Positions 16,010-28,789 of a stretch of DNA of 64,000 nt are shown in pieces (position 1 is the stretch's first letter; each line of letters opens with the position of its first letter). A program made the position numbers and the translations under genes. The notes beneath the pieces are model-generated. The model did no database searches. It had not been told where the DNA came from and was given only the letters and a program-made list of their open reading frames with translations. The stretch comes from Triatoma infestans (taxonomy: Eukaryota > Arthropoda > Insecta > Hemiptera > Reduviidae): the NCBI GenBank assembly GCA_011037195.1, contig JAAEAF010005020.1:1-64000 (forward strand), given 5' to 3'.

Positions 16010-18379
16010 TTTTCAGCCTTTAACTAGCTGCGAAACCAATATTAACTATGACCACGACAAATTTTTCTGTTTCCTACATCAAGAACCCTCCTCCAACACG
16101 ACAAATTAAACAACTGTACAGTGCACATACAAATCCCATGCACCTTTCTCCCTTACACGTAGTCAACAACGGTACGCAAAACACGCACACGTAGCTTACA
16201 GTGTAACCACCACTAATACTGGTGATATAGTGAGTAATCACATCTGTACAAATTATAAGATTAATGAAAGACAATGAAATGTTTATAAATATTTCAAGTG
16301 AGAAAATATTATTAAAACAAACTTTTTCTATTTAAAAAAAAATTATGGATAATTTAAATGTTTTCGTAAATGAAATAGTTATTAAATAAGAACAATAAAA
16401 ACTCTTAATAAATAGATTTATCTCCTTTTTATCCTTTGCGTTAATAAGTCAGGAAAATAAAATTGAACTTCGTATTTGTTTTTCAAAAAGAGTAATATAT
16501 GAATAATCTTTATTATCTTCACTAAAAAAGAAGTCCTCTCAAATTATTGAAGCAATAATTTAATACCTCCTTGTACTGACATTTCGCAAAAGGTAACATT
16601 AATTTCCATTATATAAATTATTCCTTTACCATCATCCTTTCAGATTTCTAAGAAAACATCAATATACCCAAGATCCCAATGTAATTATTATTCTCAAAGA
16701 TGAGATATGACTTTTTTTCGGAGGGGGGACAAGATTTTTTTGGATATATATACATATATAACAGTTGTTAAAGCAATTCTTAGTTAATCTTCTTGTATAA
16801 AACTAAAAAAGTCCCTGATTAATTTTTTTTTATACTGATCCATTTTCAGTTGATGTTAAGACCTCTCTTTTTGCTTAAGATAACGTAATGCTATCATGCC
16901 TGATTTTCGAGTAGTTTCCTTCGCAGTTTTGAAGTCCCTTAAATACGAAAAAATGTTTCCAGAGAATTGATTTGTATGCATAGGTGCGAGAACATTACTC
17001 TAAGAAAAAAAAAAATCACACTCCAAATTTCGTTTGGATATCCCTAAGATATTCAATGGTTTCGGCCAAATCGGAAGGAATTCTTGAAAATGGTTTAGGA
17101 ATTTTTGTTAATATTTCATTCTTATTACTCAAGATTGAGTAGGTTTACACCCATTTCATTCGACATGTTTACAGTCAGTAAAATTTCAATGTAGTGCTTA
17201 GTTCTTGTACCTTTTTTAATATTAAGGACCATTAAAATAAAATTCCTTGCTTTAAAAAGATTTTCATTAGCAGTATGCTTATTTCACCATAACTGGCATT
17301 CTAGTTAATGTTATCGTGGTCTGCCTTTAAAAAACAAGATAAATAGAAAAGAAATTTAAAGGGTAAAATACTCAGTTTGCAAGCTATCCTTTCTTAATGG
17401 TATCTAAAAATTGGACTTATACTTTTCTTTGTTTTTGTTTTTTTTCACTAAGTAAATGGCTTTTAAATACATACATAAATGCCTAATTTTTGTCCAATAA
17501 CTAGTATAAGTTCTATTTTAAATAGAAAACTCTTATTGGAAGTGAGAGAATCCATTATGCTGCAAAAAATCATATTTTTCGTGACTGACAAATTTTCAGA
17601 AGGAGTGTTTATCCTCCAGATATCCATACTTATGATTGGTCCAGCAGGGATCTAAACTTTTTCATTACCTCATTTAAGAAAAGTTGTTTTTGCTTTCTTC
17701 AAAAAAGTTGTGGTTCATGGTAAACGGTAAAAACTTAGAGGATTATTAAAACCTTTGGTCGACAAAAAACATTTGCCTTAAATTGCCTCCTAGAGAGTTA
17801 GATTCACGTGAAATAATAATTTTTTTTTTTAAGATGTTTCACATTTTTTTTAAACAACTTTTACACAAAAATGCATTGAATTAAAGACAATAAAACATAA
17901 ACTTTGTATGCAACATCAGTATGTTTACCCATACCATACTATAACGATTCAATTGGTAAACGTTTTTAGTTAAGTTGTTCCAGGTGAATCAGGTTTTTTT
18001 GGATATTGAATACAAAATGTATTTTGTTATAACTTATATCCCAACGAATTTTTGAGGAAATTGTAAAAATTGTATATATATTAAACCTTGGTTTCTATTG
18101 ACATTTTAGAGCATAATCCTTATTCTCTAAAATGATTATAAGGATACATCTGACAGAGGGACTTGTGGGTATGTTTTTTTTCAAATCTAAGGAATTCATC
18201 CCTAAAGTTTGGGCCGTTTAATTCTGAAAATACTGAACACGCCATTATGTACGTATCTAATTTTCTGAACACTGTTTAGGCGGTAGAGAGGTAATGCAAA
18301 GAAGAAGAATTTTCTAATCTAACTCCTTAAGTATCTTTTAGTCACTATCTCCTTCACACTTTCATCAACAGTTATTTGT

Positions 18380-18527
18380 CAATACCGACCTTCTTGAGTA
18401 CCCAAAGCAGTCTAGTAGTACTCTTACCTTAATCCTTTCGGCTAGTGAAACTCTAATACCGACCTTGTTGAGTAACCAAAAAAATCTTGTACTACTTCTT
18501 TCTGCTTGTGAAGCTCATCTCATTTGC
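18380..18527. repeat. Two-unit tandem repeat, ~74 bp
   Basis: AATACCGACCTTCTTGAGTA at 18381 recurs as AATACCGACCTTGTTGAGTA at 18455, with diverged sequence following each. Confidence 0.75.
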
Positions 18528-19539
18528 CGTTAAGATCAATACAAATTGAATTGTGATCCACATTCGGGATCGAAGAGAAAACCTAAGTACATTTATCCAT
18601 ATCAATATTTAAGCGTTGTTAAGAAAACTACGGATGGCTAATCTGATCATTTTCAGGATTGCTGTAACATAGAATTGATTCTGTAGCATGATCCTGAAGT
18701 GACTACAATGCAAAATTTTTTCCTAAGAATTAAAAAGTTTTGGGTTCAGTATGAAGTTTTTGAAATTTCAGCATGAAAATTGAAATTTCAATTTTCTAAT
18801 TTCGTTTATGTATTTATAAATCACTAAATATATTTAGTATTTAGCCTTCTTGCAATAGTCTCTTTCTGTAGCTATAAAAATGTATAGGTATTTTCAATCC
18901 TAAGACGCATTAGTAAGAATGGAACGTTAAGTGGTATAGCTAAAATACACTAACATACACTGACTTATTACAATAAACAATATAAAACTGGAATTGAGAC
19001 AGTTTTTAGCGATACTGTCAAATTTTCACCTAAAATATATGTTTTGAGGTCCCCCAAAAAATATTTTTGGTGAATGAGTTGTATGTGAACAGAGTGCTCT
19101 GCTCTGTTGTGTTTGGAGAATTTTACTTGTTACAGAGTAAATTTTATATGAATAAAATCAGATTAGTAGCATCAGCTTAGGCTAATAATAGATTCCCTTC
19201 TTTATATTATAAAAGTAACAGATAATATTTCTATCCGAAAAAGATTGTCGAGTTTGTTAATTCCAAACGAAATGGTGACATAAATCACACCTTCTGATTC
19301 ACTGCACCGGTTATAATAATTTTTGAGCGCAATAAATAAACATGTCCCAAATTTTACTTTAGTTTCTGAATTAAGACAATATGGAATTATTGATAAACTA
19401 AAAGACATATTCATTTATATTATCAAAGCACTAGAAATAAAGTCGCATTTAGTTTATTGCTAATTGTGCATTGCTTCAAATGTTGATATGAGAAACATTA
19501 ACATAATGTTTTTATTACTAATTTTACTTCTTTTTCTTT

Positions 19540-19620
19540 AAAAAAAAAATCTGGTGTGAAACACTCACACGACTTTCTCTTACTGCAGTTTACATAGATT
19601 AAATTGACAAATTTTCTTCA
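19540..19620 (-). repeat. Family X terminus with hairpin
   Basis: An A-run is followed by ATCTGGTGTGAAACACTCAC and ACGACTTTCTCTTACTGCAG. GTGTGA and TCACAC form a six-base stem over AACAC. The same signature closes the copy at 63720-63780 in the other orientation. Confidence 0.6.
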
Positions 19621-20721
19621 TTACTTCAATTTAGTTATTTTTATAACTAAAAATTGATTCGCGTTAGTAAGCCCACTTTAACTACTACTTGATTATTAGT
19701 TAAATTTCGCGAAAAATTAGAACTTTATGAATTGATAAATAAAGAGCTATTTTTGATCGATATTTTTAAAACTTCTATGTGATTTTTATATAAAAGTAAA
19801 AGTTAATTGTTAACATTTTTCTTATTTCAACAAAAATTAATTATTACTCTTAGAGAGATTTGTGTTTTGTTCAGAAATAAGAGTTACCCTGTGATTTTTA
19901 TTATTTCTCTCAAAATATAAAAATCATTCCTGGTATGTTTTACTATATAGGACTTTTGCTAATACGCGATTGTAAACAATCAGTAGATAAATTCTTATTC
20001 AATAAAATTCAGATTGAACGACTTCCGGTAAGGACTATCATCTATAAATTTAGAGCAGGTTATTGTATTGAAATTAAATTCTTCTTTAGTTTATTTTATT
20101 TATTAATTAATTATGTATTTTTCAATATAGGTATTTAATTTTTAGAGAAACGAAAGGCGAAATTTTTGAGAGAAACAACGATGTTAATTTTTTTTCCTCC
20201 ATGGAGAAGAAAACATAGGAATTTGATTTTGTAAATTCATCAAAAACTTTTAATCTGAATTTATCCATGCAAAAACAATTTTTTTTTTTTCTTTTTATAT
20301 ATCTACATGTTCAATAAATTTTTAAAAATATAAAGATTGGTGGAGATACAAGTATTTTTTCATCTAAATTTTCCATTTTCCAACTCTTTTTGTTTTCAGT
20401 GAAAAATTAGACAAAAACGTAACACCTCATGGTGTGATTTTGATAGTTTGACTGGAAAATAAAAGTCCAATCATAATATAAATAAAAAAACGATTTCTAA
20501 AGACAAAAAATAAACATCTAAGTCGCGATATGATTTTTATACAAAATATAAACAGTTAATGATTTCAATCCCTCTTAAATAGAGAATCTAAACTTAATAA
20601 AATGACTTTTTTGAAGAAACCATGCACTCCCCCTCCCACCAAACTTCTTAAAATTAACTTGCATAATGCTCGGACAACATCGTCAGTTCTAAAACTTCCT
20701 TCTTTACCCTAAATTTTCATC

Positions 20722-20905
20722 AGAGACATTTTCCGTGATAGCCTGCTTCTTTTTGTGGTCATCGACCGGTTTCGGGCATTCGCTCTTCTTCTGACAGTGA
20801 TGACAGATGACGGGCGAACGCCCGAAACCGGTCGATGACCACAAAAAGAAGCAGGCTATCATGGAAAATGTCTGATGCTTTCTAGCTCTGCGGGAGCAAC
20901 CACAA
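20722..20905. repeat. Inverted pair of Penelope LTR/hammerhead fragments
   Basis: The left arm (minus sense, 20722-20783) and right arm (plus sense, 20812-20876) both carry GAAACCGGTCGATGACCAC then AAAAAGAAGCAGGCTATCA, so the region is a near palindrome with a spacer of about 30 bases. Both 5' halves are damaged. On the left, stem II is disrupted (GAGC against GCCC). On the right, the CTGA core box is lost although GGGCGAACGCCC survives. Neither arm should be an active ribozyme. Confidence 0.8.
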
Positions 20906-21185
20906 CAATTACCCTACATTATTTTAAAAATCATCAAACTCTATAATATTACAAAAATTCCGAGTTTTCTAAATAGGAGATGATAAATGCCTGAGATAGA
21001 CGATCAATGGATGAGAAAGTCGGAAATTTTCATGAGTTTTTAAATCCCCCCCACCCCAAGGATGTTTTTGTGTCCTTTTGATTAATATTTTAATGGAATA
21101 TCACGAATAAATTAAAAAAAAATAAAACTGAGAAATAAGACTAGGCAATATATTCATAAAAAGTATACCAACAAACATAACTCCA

Positions 21186-24100
21186 TCACTGCTTTGTTAC
21201 CGACTTTTGTGATCTAGTTTTTCTTAAATTCTCCAATTTATCCTGCACTTGCTTTATATCATCTTCATTAATCGATGTATCTAAACCACAATCCATTTCT
21301 TCTTTCATAATCCATTTTAAAGTTTTAATTTTTTCTTCAAGGAATTCTTCCTGTTGAGCTTCCAAGCTTTCTTTATATTTATCAAGTTTTTCATTTATAA
21401 TGTCTTCGCAATACTTATCAGTTAACATTCTCAGAGAACGCTTCCTTTCAACTCTTTTGTAAACGTCCCTACAAAGAAAAAACAAATATTAAATTTAGTA
21501 ATATCTGGTATTAATTCCTGGAAGACATACCGTGGCGGCAAAAAGTATTTGCACACCAATTTTATATATTTAGATTTTTAAAGTAATAACAAATTTCGGT
21601 TAACTTTACAAATTAAAAGTATCCTAATTCCCTATCAAATCCCGCGAAAATATAATCTAAAACTTCTATGATAATGAAACAAAAATTAAAAATAACAAAC
21701 ATTCGGAAAAAAGTATTTGCATACTTTGATTACAGAATTTCAAAGGTCGTTCACTAGTTAGTTGTTATTATTTTTTTCTTTCCATGAGTATTCAAAACTG
21801 TGGTTGAATGTTTAGAACTCTTTCTAACTTGTGATAAATTGATAATGCCAACAGTAGTGGAATTAAGTGTCAGCACCCGCGAAAAAGTTATTTTACTACG
21901 GAGTCAACAAAAATCATATCGGGAAATTGCTGATTTCTTAGGGCTGAATTTCTCTACTGTATGTTGTGTTATAAGAGATATGAGAAACGAGGCACAACAG
22001 AAAAAACATGAACGCAGTCGTCCGAAGAAGTTAAATGGTAGAATGAAGAGAAAAATAAAACATGAAGCTCTTAAGAATCCAACGATAAGCGCACAGGATC
22101 TAGATGATATGGTGCAATCAACTTCTGGTGTACGCGGACACGAAAGGACAATAAGGAATGCTTTGCATGCTGACGGTCTCCACGTTAGTGCGCCAAGGAA
22201 AAAAACCTTTCATCATCGTAAGATCCGCAAAAAGCGACTTGCTTTTGCCAGGGAATACCTAAATAAGCCCCTCCGTTTTGGGGAAAATGTAGTGTCCTCT
22301 GACGAAAGCAAGTTCAATTTGTTTGGATCTGATGGTCGAAGGATAATCTGGCGTAGACGTAATGAAAAACTGAAGAAGCAAAATGTTTCCGTTACAGTGA
22401 AACACAGAGGTGGACACGTAATGGTGTGGGGATGAGTTGCCTATAATGGGGTAGGAAATCTTGTACATATCGAATGTAATTTAAATGCAGAATGTTACGT
22501 GAACATTTTGTGTCGTAACCTTAAAGCAAGTGCAGCAAATTTGGGAATTCAGAACCACTTCATTTTTCAACACGACAACGATTCCAAGCACACTGCTAGT
22601 AAAATTAAAGAGAGGTTAATATTTAACGTTCCGAGACAGCTGCCCACCACTCCACAGCCGCCAGACTTGAATACAATTGATCATTTATGGCACATACTGG
22701 ACCAAAACGTTAGAAAACACGAAATTATCGGAAGACACCGCCTAAATCTGTTAGTCGAAGAATAGAAAAAATCAATCCAGATTTAATTAAAAAATTTAGT
22801 CCACTCAAGCGCAGACGTTTACAAGAAGTTATCAATGCTCAAGGACTTTTTACAATATTAACAGTAAATAAAATAAATAAATAAACCCTAGAAAAATAAA
22901 AAAGTATAATGTGCAAATACTTTTTTGCAACAATTTATGTAAGTTTCTCTTTCTATTTTACTATGACAGAAGATGTTTTATTTTATTTATTCAAATATTT
23001 GATCAGTTTTAAAAATACTTTTTATTTTGTGCAATTAAATGAAATTTTTTATTACCTAAATTCATTATTTTAAGAAAAAAATTTGGTGTGCAAATACTTT
23101 TTTGCCGCTACTGTAAGTTTAGTTCGTTAATTCGTTAATGTGCCGTGCCGCCAGAAATGCTCCAAATTTGATACATTTGCGACTTAAGTTTTACTTCTAT
23201 ATTATATATTACATTGTATATCCCAGAAGTTTTTAATTAAAAATTCCAACAAAATACCAACTTTTTAAGAACCAATAAAATATGAAATTAGAAATCTTAC
23301 TGAGGAGGAAAAGGTTTATAGGCAAGATCCAATCTATCAAGTATCCATTCAAAACATTTGTAATCCCAAGTACGTAAAAATTTAAGTAGTTTTTTGCGTT
23401 TGTCAATAGTCTCTTTTAAACAAACTTTCATTCTAGTATTCTTTGGACTGCGCTCCATTAATTGTTGCAAGCATCTAATATTTGCTGTCATTCTTGCAAC
23501 TGAAATAGAAAAATAATAATTAATTCAAATTCGACGTTAAATATAAACCAAAGGCCAAGGTATGCTATACCCCTACATGATTTTTTAATGTACGCTGAAA
23601 ATAGTAAACATTTTTTCTGGCAGACGGCTAAAGCCATTGCTAGTATATTTTGTATATATTATCCAATGTAAATTACTTTTTCAAAAATAAATATTATTAT
23701 TAGCAAACATTTTTGGTAATTATGAAATGTTATTTTTATATTTATTATTAAGTGTAAGCTACAGCTTATGGTTAAGCCTACTGGCTGTATAATAAAAAAA
23801 AAAAGTCAAACACATATAAGCTATAACATTATACTTCATTCTACAAAATTCAAAATTCATTCAAAATTATCTGAATACTACACTGTTACAAAACCAAGAG
23901 AAAATCCAATAAAAACAAATTATATATAAGGGAAAGCACAAGAGTACAACAAAATACACGAAACTCATTAGTATAAAAAGCAAAATTAATCATTATCTAC
24001 TGTTCACTTCTCATTACATTTATATCCGATATAAATAACAAAATTCTTAATACTAATGCGCAAATAATTATTAATACCCCCATAAGACACAAAACAAACT

Positions 24101-26455
24101 AAACATAATATAAAATGTAGTGTTATACAATAGTTATCGTATAATTATTGATATAAACAACAAAACAAATTGACTCAATAATTAATTATTTCAGTATTGA
24201 AACAAGGCATAACATAATTAATATTTGCATAGTTATCCCTACAGGATTTTAAAAACAGTCCAATATTCTTTACTTCCTTTTTACTTCTGGGAGAACATTT
24301 AATTGGGTCTTTGATATTATTTAATAGATATCGTTTGTTATCATTTACAGGACACTAACATTATATGTTCATAATCGTCATACTCCCCACACAATATGCA
24401 CATATTCTTTGGGTAAACCTTTCTCTGACCTTTAAGCTTCCGATACCAAATCTAAACCATGCTAAAGCAGCATTATTTTCAAGCAGCAGTGTTAAAGATT
24501 GATTAGATCTCATTTCAGCGAATACTTCTTGCCTACGTATATCCCTGGCCCTGTTTGTGACAATCTTTATTGAAGCACTATCAGCTAATTTATTACAAGT
24601 GAACACCCACCCAAGACCCATTTTAGAAATATTATTTTTGAGTGTATTTCTTCAAAATATAGCATTGTTTTTTCCGTTCCTGGTAAGCTAAACATCTTGA
24701 ACTAAATGTCCTCTTTCACTATTTTTAATTTCTAAATAGTATCTAAAAATATGCGGCAGAACTCTACTTAATATAAACCAACCCAATTCCCGTAACCCAT
24801 CTGCATTCGCAGCACTCATGAGTAAACTTACTATATTCTTATTAAAGTCATTTACTACTACTTGTAGAATCATTATTGTGTCATCTAATCCCCATAATTC
24901 TACATTTCATCCCTAATTTTACTAAAACAGTAAAGAATTAAAACAAGTCTTTCCAGGTTAATTCTGGTATTATCCTTCCTAATAATTTAACTTAATTATG
25001 AAATATAGAGTATCCAGTATGGCTCTTTCCATTTACTAGTACTATTACTACTGTTAATTTCATTATTATTATCAATATTTTTTTTCTTACGGTAAAAGTT
25101 TACTTTCTGCACAGTAAGTAATCATTAATTTATTTATTTCATCATTCATTGCTTTAAATTGGATCCCCAACCCCCTTGTCATCGGCTTTACTGAAGTTTA
25201 TTTACATTAGGATAGAATTATTCTCTTTAATTGATACGTTACTTTTTTAATCACCATCAACTTTTGTTTGTGTGTGACACTTTTAGATTTAGAACTTGTG
25301 GGAGGCAAGCGATATGGAGTGTAGTGTCAGCCATAGGACCTTTCATTTGAAAAGAAGAGGGTTAAAAGCGACTAATAGAAATAATTTAATAAAGGTACCT
25401 TAATTACCGAATACAAAGAAATCGATGCTACATTTTGCCGTAATGGGTTTTTTCTTTCTATTTTCCTAAAGACAAGTAACTTCAAAGTAGGTCACTCTTG
25501 AACGATTGGCGTTTGCTTTTGATACAAAACATCCCTTTCTATTATTAATTTGTAAGAAGAGTATTATTAATATTGGTTAAATTACTTCAGTGTCATTTAT
25601 CATTATGTAAACAAAATGTACTTTTGATGGTATCAAATGGAGGAAGGTTTATTATTACAAAACAAAAATTAATTTTTCAAGCTAGTACCTACTGGTCTTT
25701 GCTTAGCCAGTTTTATTTATTTTTATTATTATTACTATTATTATTATTCTTGTTTTTAATGATGAATGTTATTAGACAATTAATTATATAAACATACATA
25801 TGTTTTCTTTGATACTAGGAATTTTTCTTACCTCTTGCCTCAGGTGAATTATTATCAAACTGATGCCGCTTTACTTTGTCCAAATAGGTAGCCCTTATAA
25901 ATTCAACAGTTTTATTATGAGGAAAATATTCTAAAGTGAAGAGTCTTTTAACAGTTTCATCAGCTCTAGAAAGAAATGTTTTGTGCACAGTTAAAACATC
26001 AATAAAAAAGTAGGAATAATCAAGATTATAGGTAACATAGATTTATTTATCTGCAAGACAAAGAATTAGATCAGAGAATACAAAACATTAGATCATATAA
26101 TTCATTTAATAATTACATAATAAGTGGACTTAAGAAATAGACCAAAAATTGTATTTTCAATTTAGAATTCCAAGTTATATGTCCTTGCAATATATTCACA
26201 ATTTTTAATTGAAATTATACTAGCGTACATGACTTACGTTTTTAATTCCTCTGAATCCCTGAATTCTAATGGGTACTGCTTAGTATCAATTTCCATCAAA
26301 GGCTTAAGATCTCCACTTTTTTCCGGTTTAAAACAAGGTATTTTTTCTGGCCTCACCCACTTGATAGGCAAAGAAGATTTCAAGTTTCGACGTCCCACAA
26401 TAGAAAAATTCATAAATTTAAAAAAACAAACAGCATTTCTTCCAGCAATAGACAT
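21186..26455 (-). CDS. mRpS15: Mitochondrial small ribosomal subunit protein uS15m, four exons
   Basis: Component of the mitochondrial 28S ribosomal subunit, where S15-family proteins bind the central domain of the small rRNA. Minus-strand exons: 26455-26238, 25965-25832, 23499-23301 and 21468-21186. All junctions are GT..AG, and the phases sum to 834 nt, or 277 aa plus stop. The ATG is followed by MSIAGRNAVCFFKFMNFS, a basic/hydrophobic start fitting a mitochondrial targeting peptide. The S15 domain is in exon 3: MTANIRCLQQLMERSPKN, KRKKLLKFLRTWDYKCFEWI and LDLAYKPFPPQ. Exon 4 is a charged, probably helical tail (EFLEEKIKTLKWIMKEEMD). The length is close to animal orthologues. Intron 3 hosts a Tc1-like transposon and intron 2 a LINE remnant, with no effect on the exons. 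Confidence 0.9.
21530..23113 (+). mobile_element. Tc1-like DNA transposon with IR/DR-type ends
   Basis: It is flanked by TA on both sides (21528-21529 and 23114-23115). The ends are inverted: left CCGTGGCGGCAAAAAGTATT, right (reverse complement) CAGTAGCGGCAAAAAAGTAT, both continuing TTGCACACCAA. The repeated AAGTATTTGCA motif also lies inside each end (about 21710-21728 and 22905-22926), giving the four-site arrangement seen in many Tc1 elements. Total 1584 bp, inserted in intron 3 of mRpS15 and opposite to that gene. Confidence 0.93.
21800..22842 (+). pseudogene. Tc1 transposase, interrupted
   Basis: The likely start is the ATG at 21845 (MPTVVELSVSTREK). The N-terminal helix-turn-helix follows: YREIADFLGLNFSTVCCVIR. 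The catalytic region contains VVSSDESKFNLFG (first Asp), VMVWG, HFIFQHDNDSKHTAS (second Asp) and PPDLNTIDHLWHIL, where Asp occupies the place of the usual Tc1 Glu at 34-residue spacing. An in-frame TGA at 22433-22435 falls right after VMVWG. A frameshift near 22760 moves the C terminus (PDLIKKFSPLKRRRLQEVIN) to another frame ending near 22842. The element is probably not autonomous. Confidence 0.9.
24350..24900 (-). pseudogene. Decayed LINE C-terminal fragment
   Basis: Minus-strand frames include DIRRQEVFAEMRSNQSLTLL, AALAWFRFGIGSLKVRERFT and QRICAYC. This resembles the C-terminal cysteine-containing tail of R1/I-type LINE polyproteins. Upstream (24688-24873) is a second piece, LMSAANADGLRELGWFILSR. 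No RT active site is present. It lies in intron 2 of mRpS15. The family assignment is an inference from motif style only. Confidence 0.42.
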
Positions 26456-27904
26456 CTTTATTATTTTTATAAGACTGGTTATAAATTATATTTGGTTTGC
26501 ACGTTGTTTTGACTAATTTGTCCGATCTTTTCTAGTCTAGAAAATATTACTTCATTTTTAACTAAATGTATTCTTCCTTTCGAAAGACGTCTCAACTTCA
26601 CCGAACCGAAGTTTCGTTTACATTCAAAGAGCTCAAATTCAAACTGATTAGAGAACCTGAAATAGGTTACTAATGTAGATTGACTCAGTGTCGATTTATT
26701 CCAGTCCAGGAAAAAAAATCATTTTTATCAATTACTCATTATTTAGCTTTCGACTCGTTTTAAAATGAGATAAACTATGAAAAATAACACTAGGATAAGT
26801 TCTCAATATTTATTTAATACATTTAATGAATATTACCAATAAAAAAAAAGTCTGATAGAAATGATGAGCTTGATTGAAATATACAAAACATTTGGACACA
26901 GATGGACCTTCAGGCCTTATTCTTATTTAAACCAATTATTCCATTACATTAACAAAAAAATTGCAATTCCCCCCTTCCAATAAAACGTAGCACTTGAATC
27001 AACTCCTTCACCTGCTAAGGCAGATGGTACATATTTCTTCTTTACTGTTTTGTGATACAAACACCTTTATGTCAGTCCCATATTTCTTCCGCTTTTCATT
27101 TATTTAAATTAAAAATGGGTAATAACATAATAGTGACGGAAATCTTAACAGTAGGTTTCATTTCAAGATTACTGTTCAGTCGTATGCCTGCCGGTTGGTT
27201 TTGTTTCTCTTCTCTTACAAACACACCCTATATATCCGGTTATTGCTAATCCATCCTTTCCTGCGAACTTCACTGATTATTAATTCTTCTTTCCATCTTC
27301 TCTTTTCTTTCTGCCCTCTCACTCACTTCCCTATTACGCTTCTTTCCTGCTTATTACCAAGAATATTTACATAATCTTTTCTAAATTATCCTTCCCTCTT
27401 TACTTTTAGGACTGCGCTTTAATGCTCCTCTTCTGTTTATGATGTATTGCTTTATATCCGCTTCTTCTGCTGATGATATTTAATTTCAACCTGCTTCCGT
27501 TATTCGCATCTGGTTATGGATTGCTAAGCGTCACCACTGCTAGTGTACGCTACTTCTTCTTCGCGCTAACTTCAGCTTTACACATTCACGCACACAAAAG
27601 TTATAGGCGTCTCTTATCTGAACCTCTAGCTCTCATCAACACCAATCTTCCTGTGCTTCTCCTCTTCACAAGCACATTCTATATTTTATTATTATTTCTC
27701 AGCTTTTATAATTTGAGATCATTTACCGCCCCCTTTTATTTTTCGCATCTATTACATTAACCTCCCTCATCTTAGCGTACCACTTACTCGTGCGTACAAT
27801 TACATTTTTTTTAGCAAATCCGTCTTTTCGATGTCTATTCTTTATATGACCGAAATTGGTATAGTTTATTCCTCATATACAAATATAAAATCAATTTGCT
27901 GTCC
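26456..27904. other. Upstream of mRpS15; pyrimidine-rich stretch
   Basis: It should contain the mRpS15 promoter and 5' UTR next to 26455. From about 27240 to 27830 the plus strand is C/T-rich, similar in composition to the solo LTR at 33519-34263. I cannot find matching TG..CA ends or a target duplication, so no element is called. Confidence 0.4.
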
Positions 27905-28130
27905 AGAGAAGGGATTAGCTCAGTTGTTAGCGCACTGGACTCCCTCACAAAGGTCGCGGATTCGAGGCCAGCTGTTCTGCCCTTGAGATTTTCTCTTCCT
28001 AGGAGCATCAAGACCTCTGTCCGGTGATGGACTGTGTTGTCTGTAATGGAAGAACACTGTCCGGAGGCCGGCAGTGCATTGAGAAGGCTCCGGGCGCCAA
28101 CGACGCACCTTTAAATAAAAAAAAACAAAA
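27905..28130 (+). mobile_element. tRNA-derived SINE, best-preserved head
   Basis: The tRNA-like head has GGGATTAGCTCAGTTGTTAG (A box) and GGATTCGAGGCC (B box). The shared body follows: CTGCCCTTGAGATTTTCTCT, CTGTCCGGTGATGGACTG, TGTTGTCTGTAATGG, AGAACACTGTCCGG, GAGAAGGCTCCGGGCGCCAA, ending in CACCTTTAAATAAA and A-runs. It has the head, body and A-rich tail expected of a SINE. Confidence 0.82.
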
Positions 28131-28789
28131 AACTTTATCTAAATTAGTTTTATAGGAAAGTGAAAAAAAAAAATTATGTGAGATACTACGCGACATTCAA
28201 GAGAATGTGAATGCCGCGTATAATAATTGCATTAACCCTTGTAAAATTTCTAATTTATTCAACATATTTGTCCTAACATAAACACAAATACAGCACAACA
28301 GACATTTGTCCGGGGCGCCATTTTGGCTGTAAGTGTGGGAAAAATATGTATGTGTTAATACTCAAATTTCACTAATCGATTTTTCGTTCGCAAAAAAGTT
28401 TTCGTGCGTAGCGTATTTTAATTGCTTATGTCTTAAGGCTAAACATATTTACACTATTATTGAAAAATTGTGCAAAGGACGATGCTTTAACTTGTTTGAA
28501 CAAGCATATACTTCTCTGAACGGAATAGCATTAGCACGCAAACAGAGTGCTGCTTCAGCTTGTGTTTGAATATGCTTAGACTTGCTTAATAAAATATATA
28601 CAAGTTTGGACCACCTAGAATAAAAATGTATTATATTATTTTTGTTAATTTAATGATTTGTTATGAATGAAATAAAATGTCAGTAATTCAAAAATGTTAT
28701 ATTTAATCTATATACAAATATATAAGCGATAACAAATTCGTAACAAAGTGTAAATCTTTCCCAAAAATAATTTCGACTAAACGGCTTTT
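28131..28789. other. No recognisable gene
   Basis: AT-rich. CAAGTTTGGACCACCTAG near 28600 looks like part of a Tc1-type terminal repeat, which could be the outer end of the Tc1 remnant that follows, but no partner end was confirmed. Confidence 0.4.

Larger units (their letters stand above)
16010..20721. other. Upstream region of Sec61 alpha, no gene recognised
   Basis: The Sec61 5' UTR and promoter should lie in the first few hundred bases; I cannot fix a TATA box or start site. The rest is AT-rich with many homopolymer runs. It contains a 74-bp tandem pair at 18380-18527 and a family X end at 19540-19620. Small frames have no recognisable motifs. Confidence 0.5.

Noticed and set aside
25573..25791. 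Plus frame with poly-Leu hydrophobic end
   Set aside because: Generated by a TTATTA simple repeat inside an mRpS15 intron.
27905..27970. Functional tRNA gene
   Set aside because: A and B boxes are present but the acceptor stem does not close, and the downstream body is shared with two other copies, so it is a SINE head.
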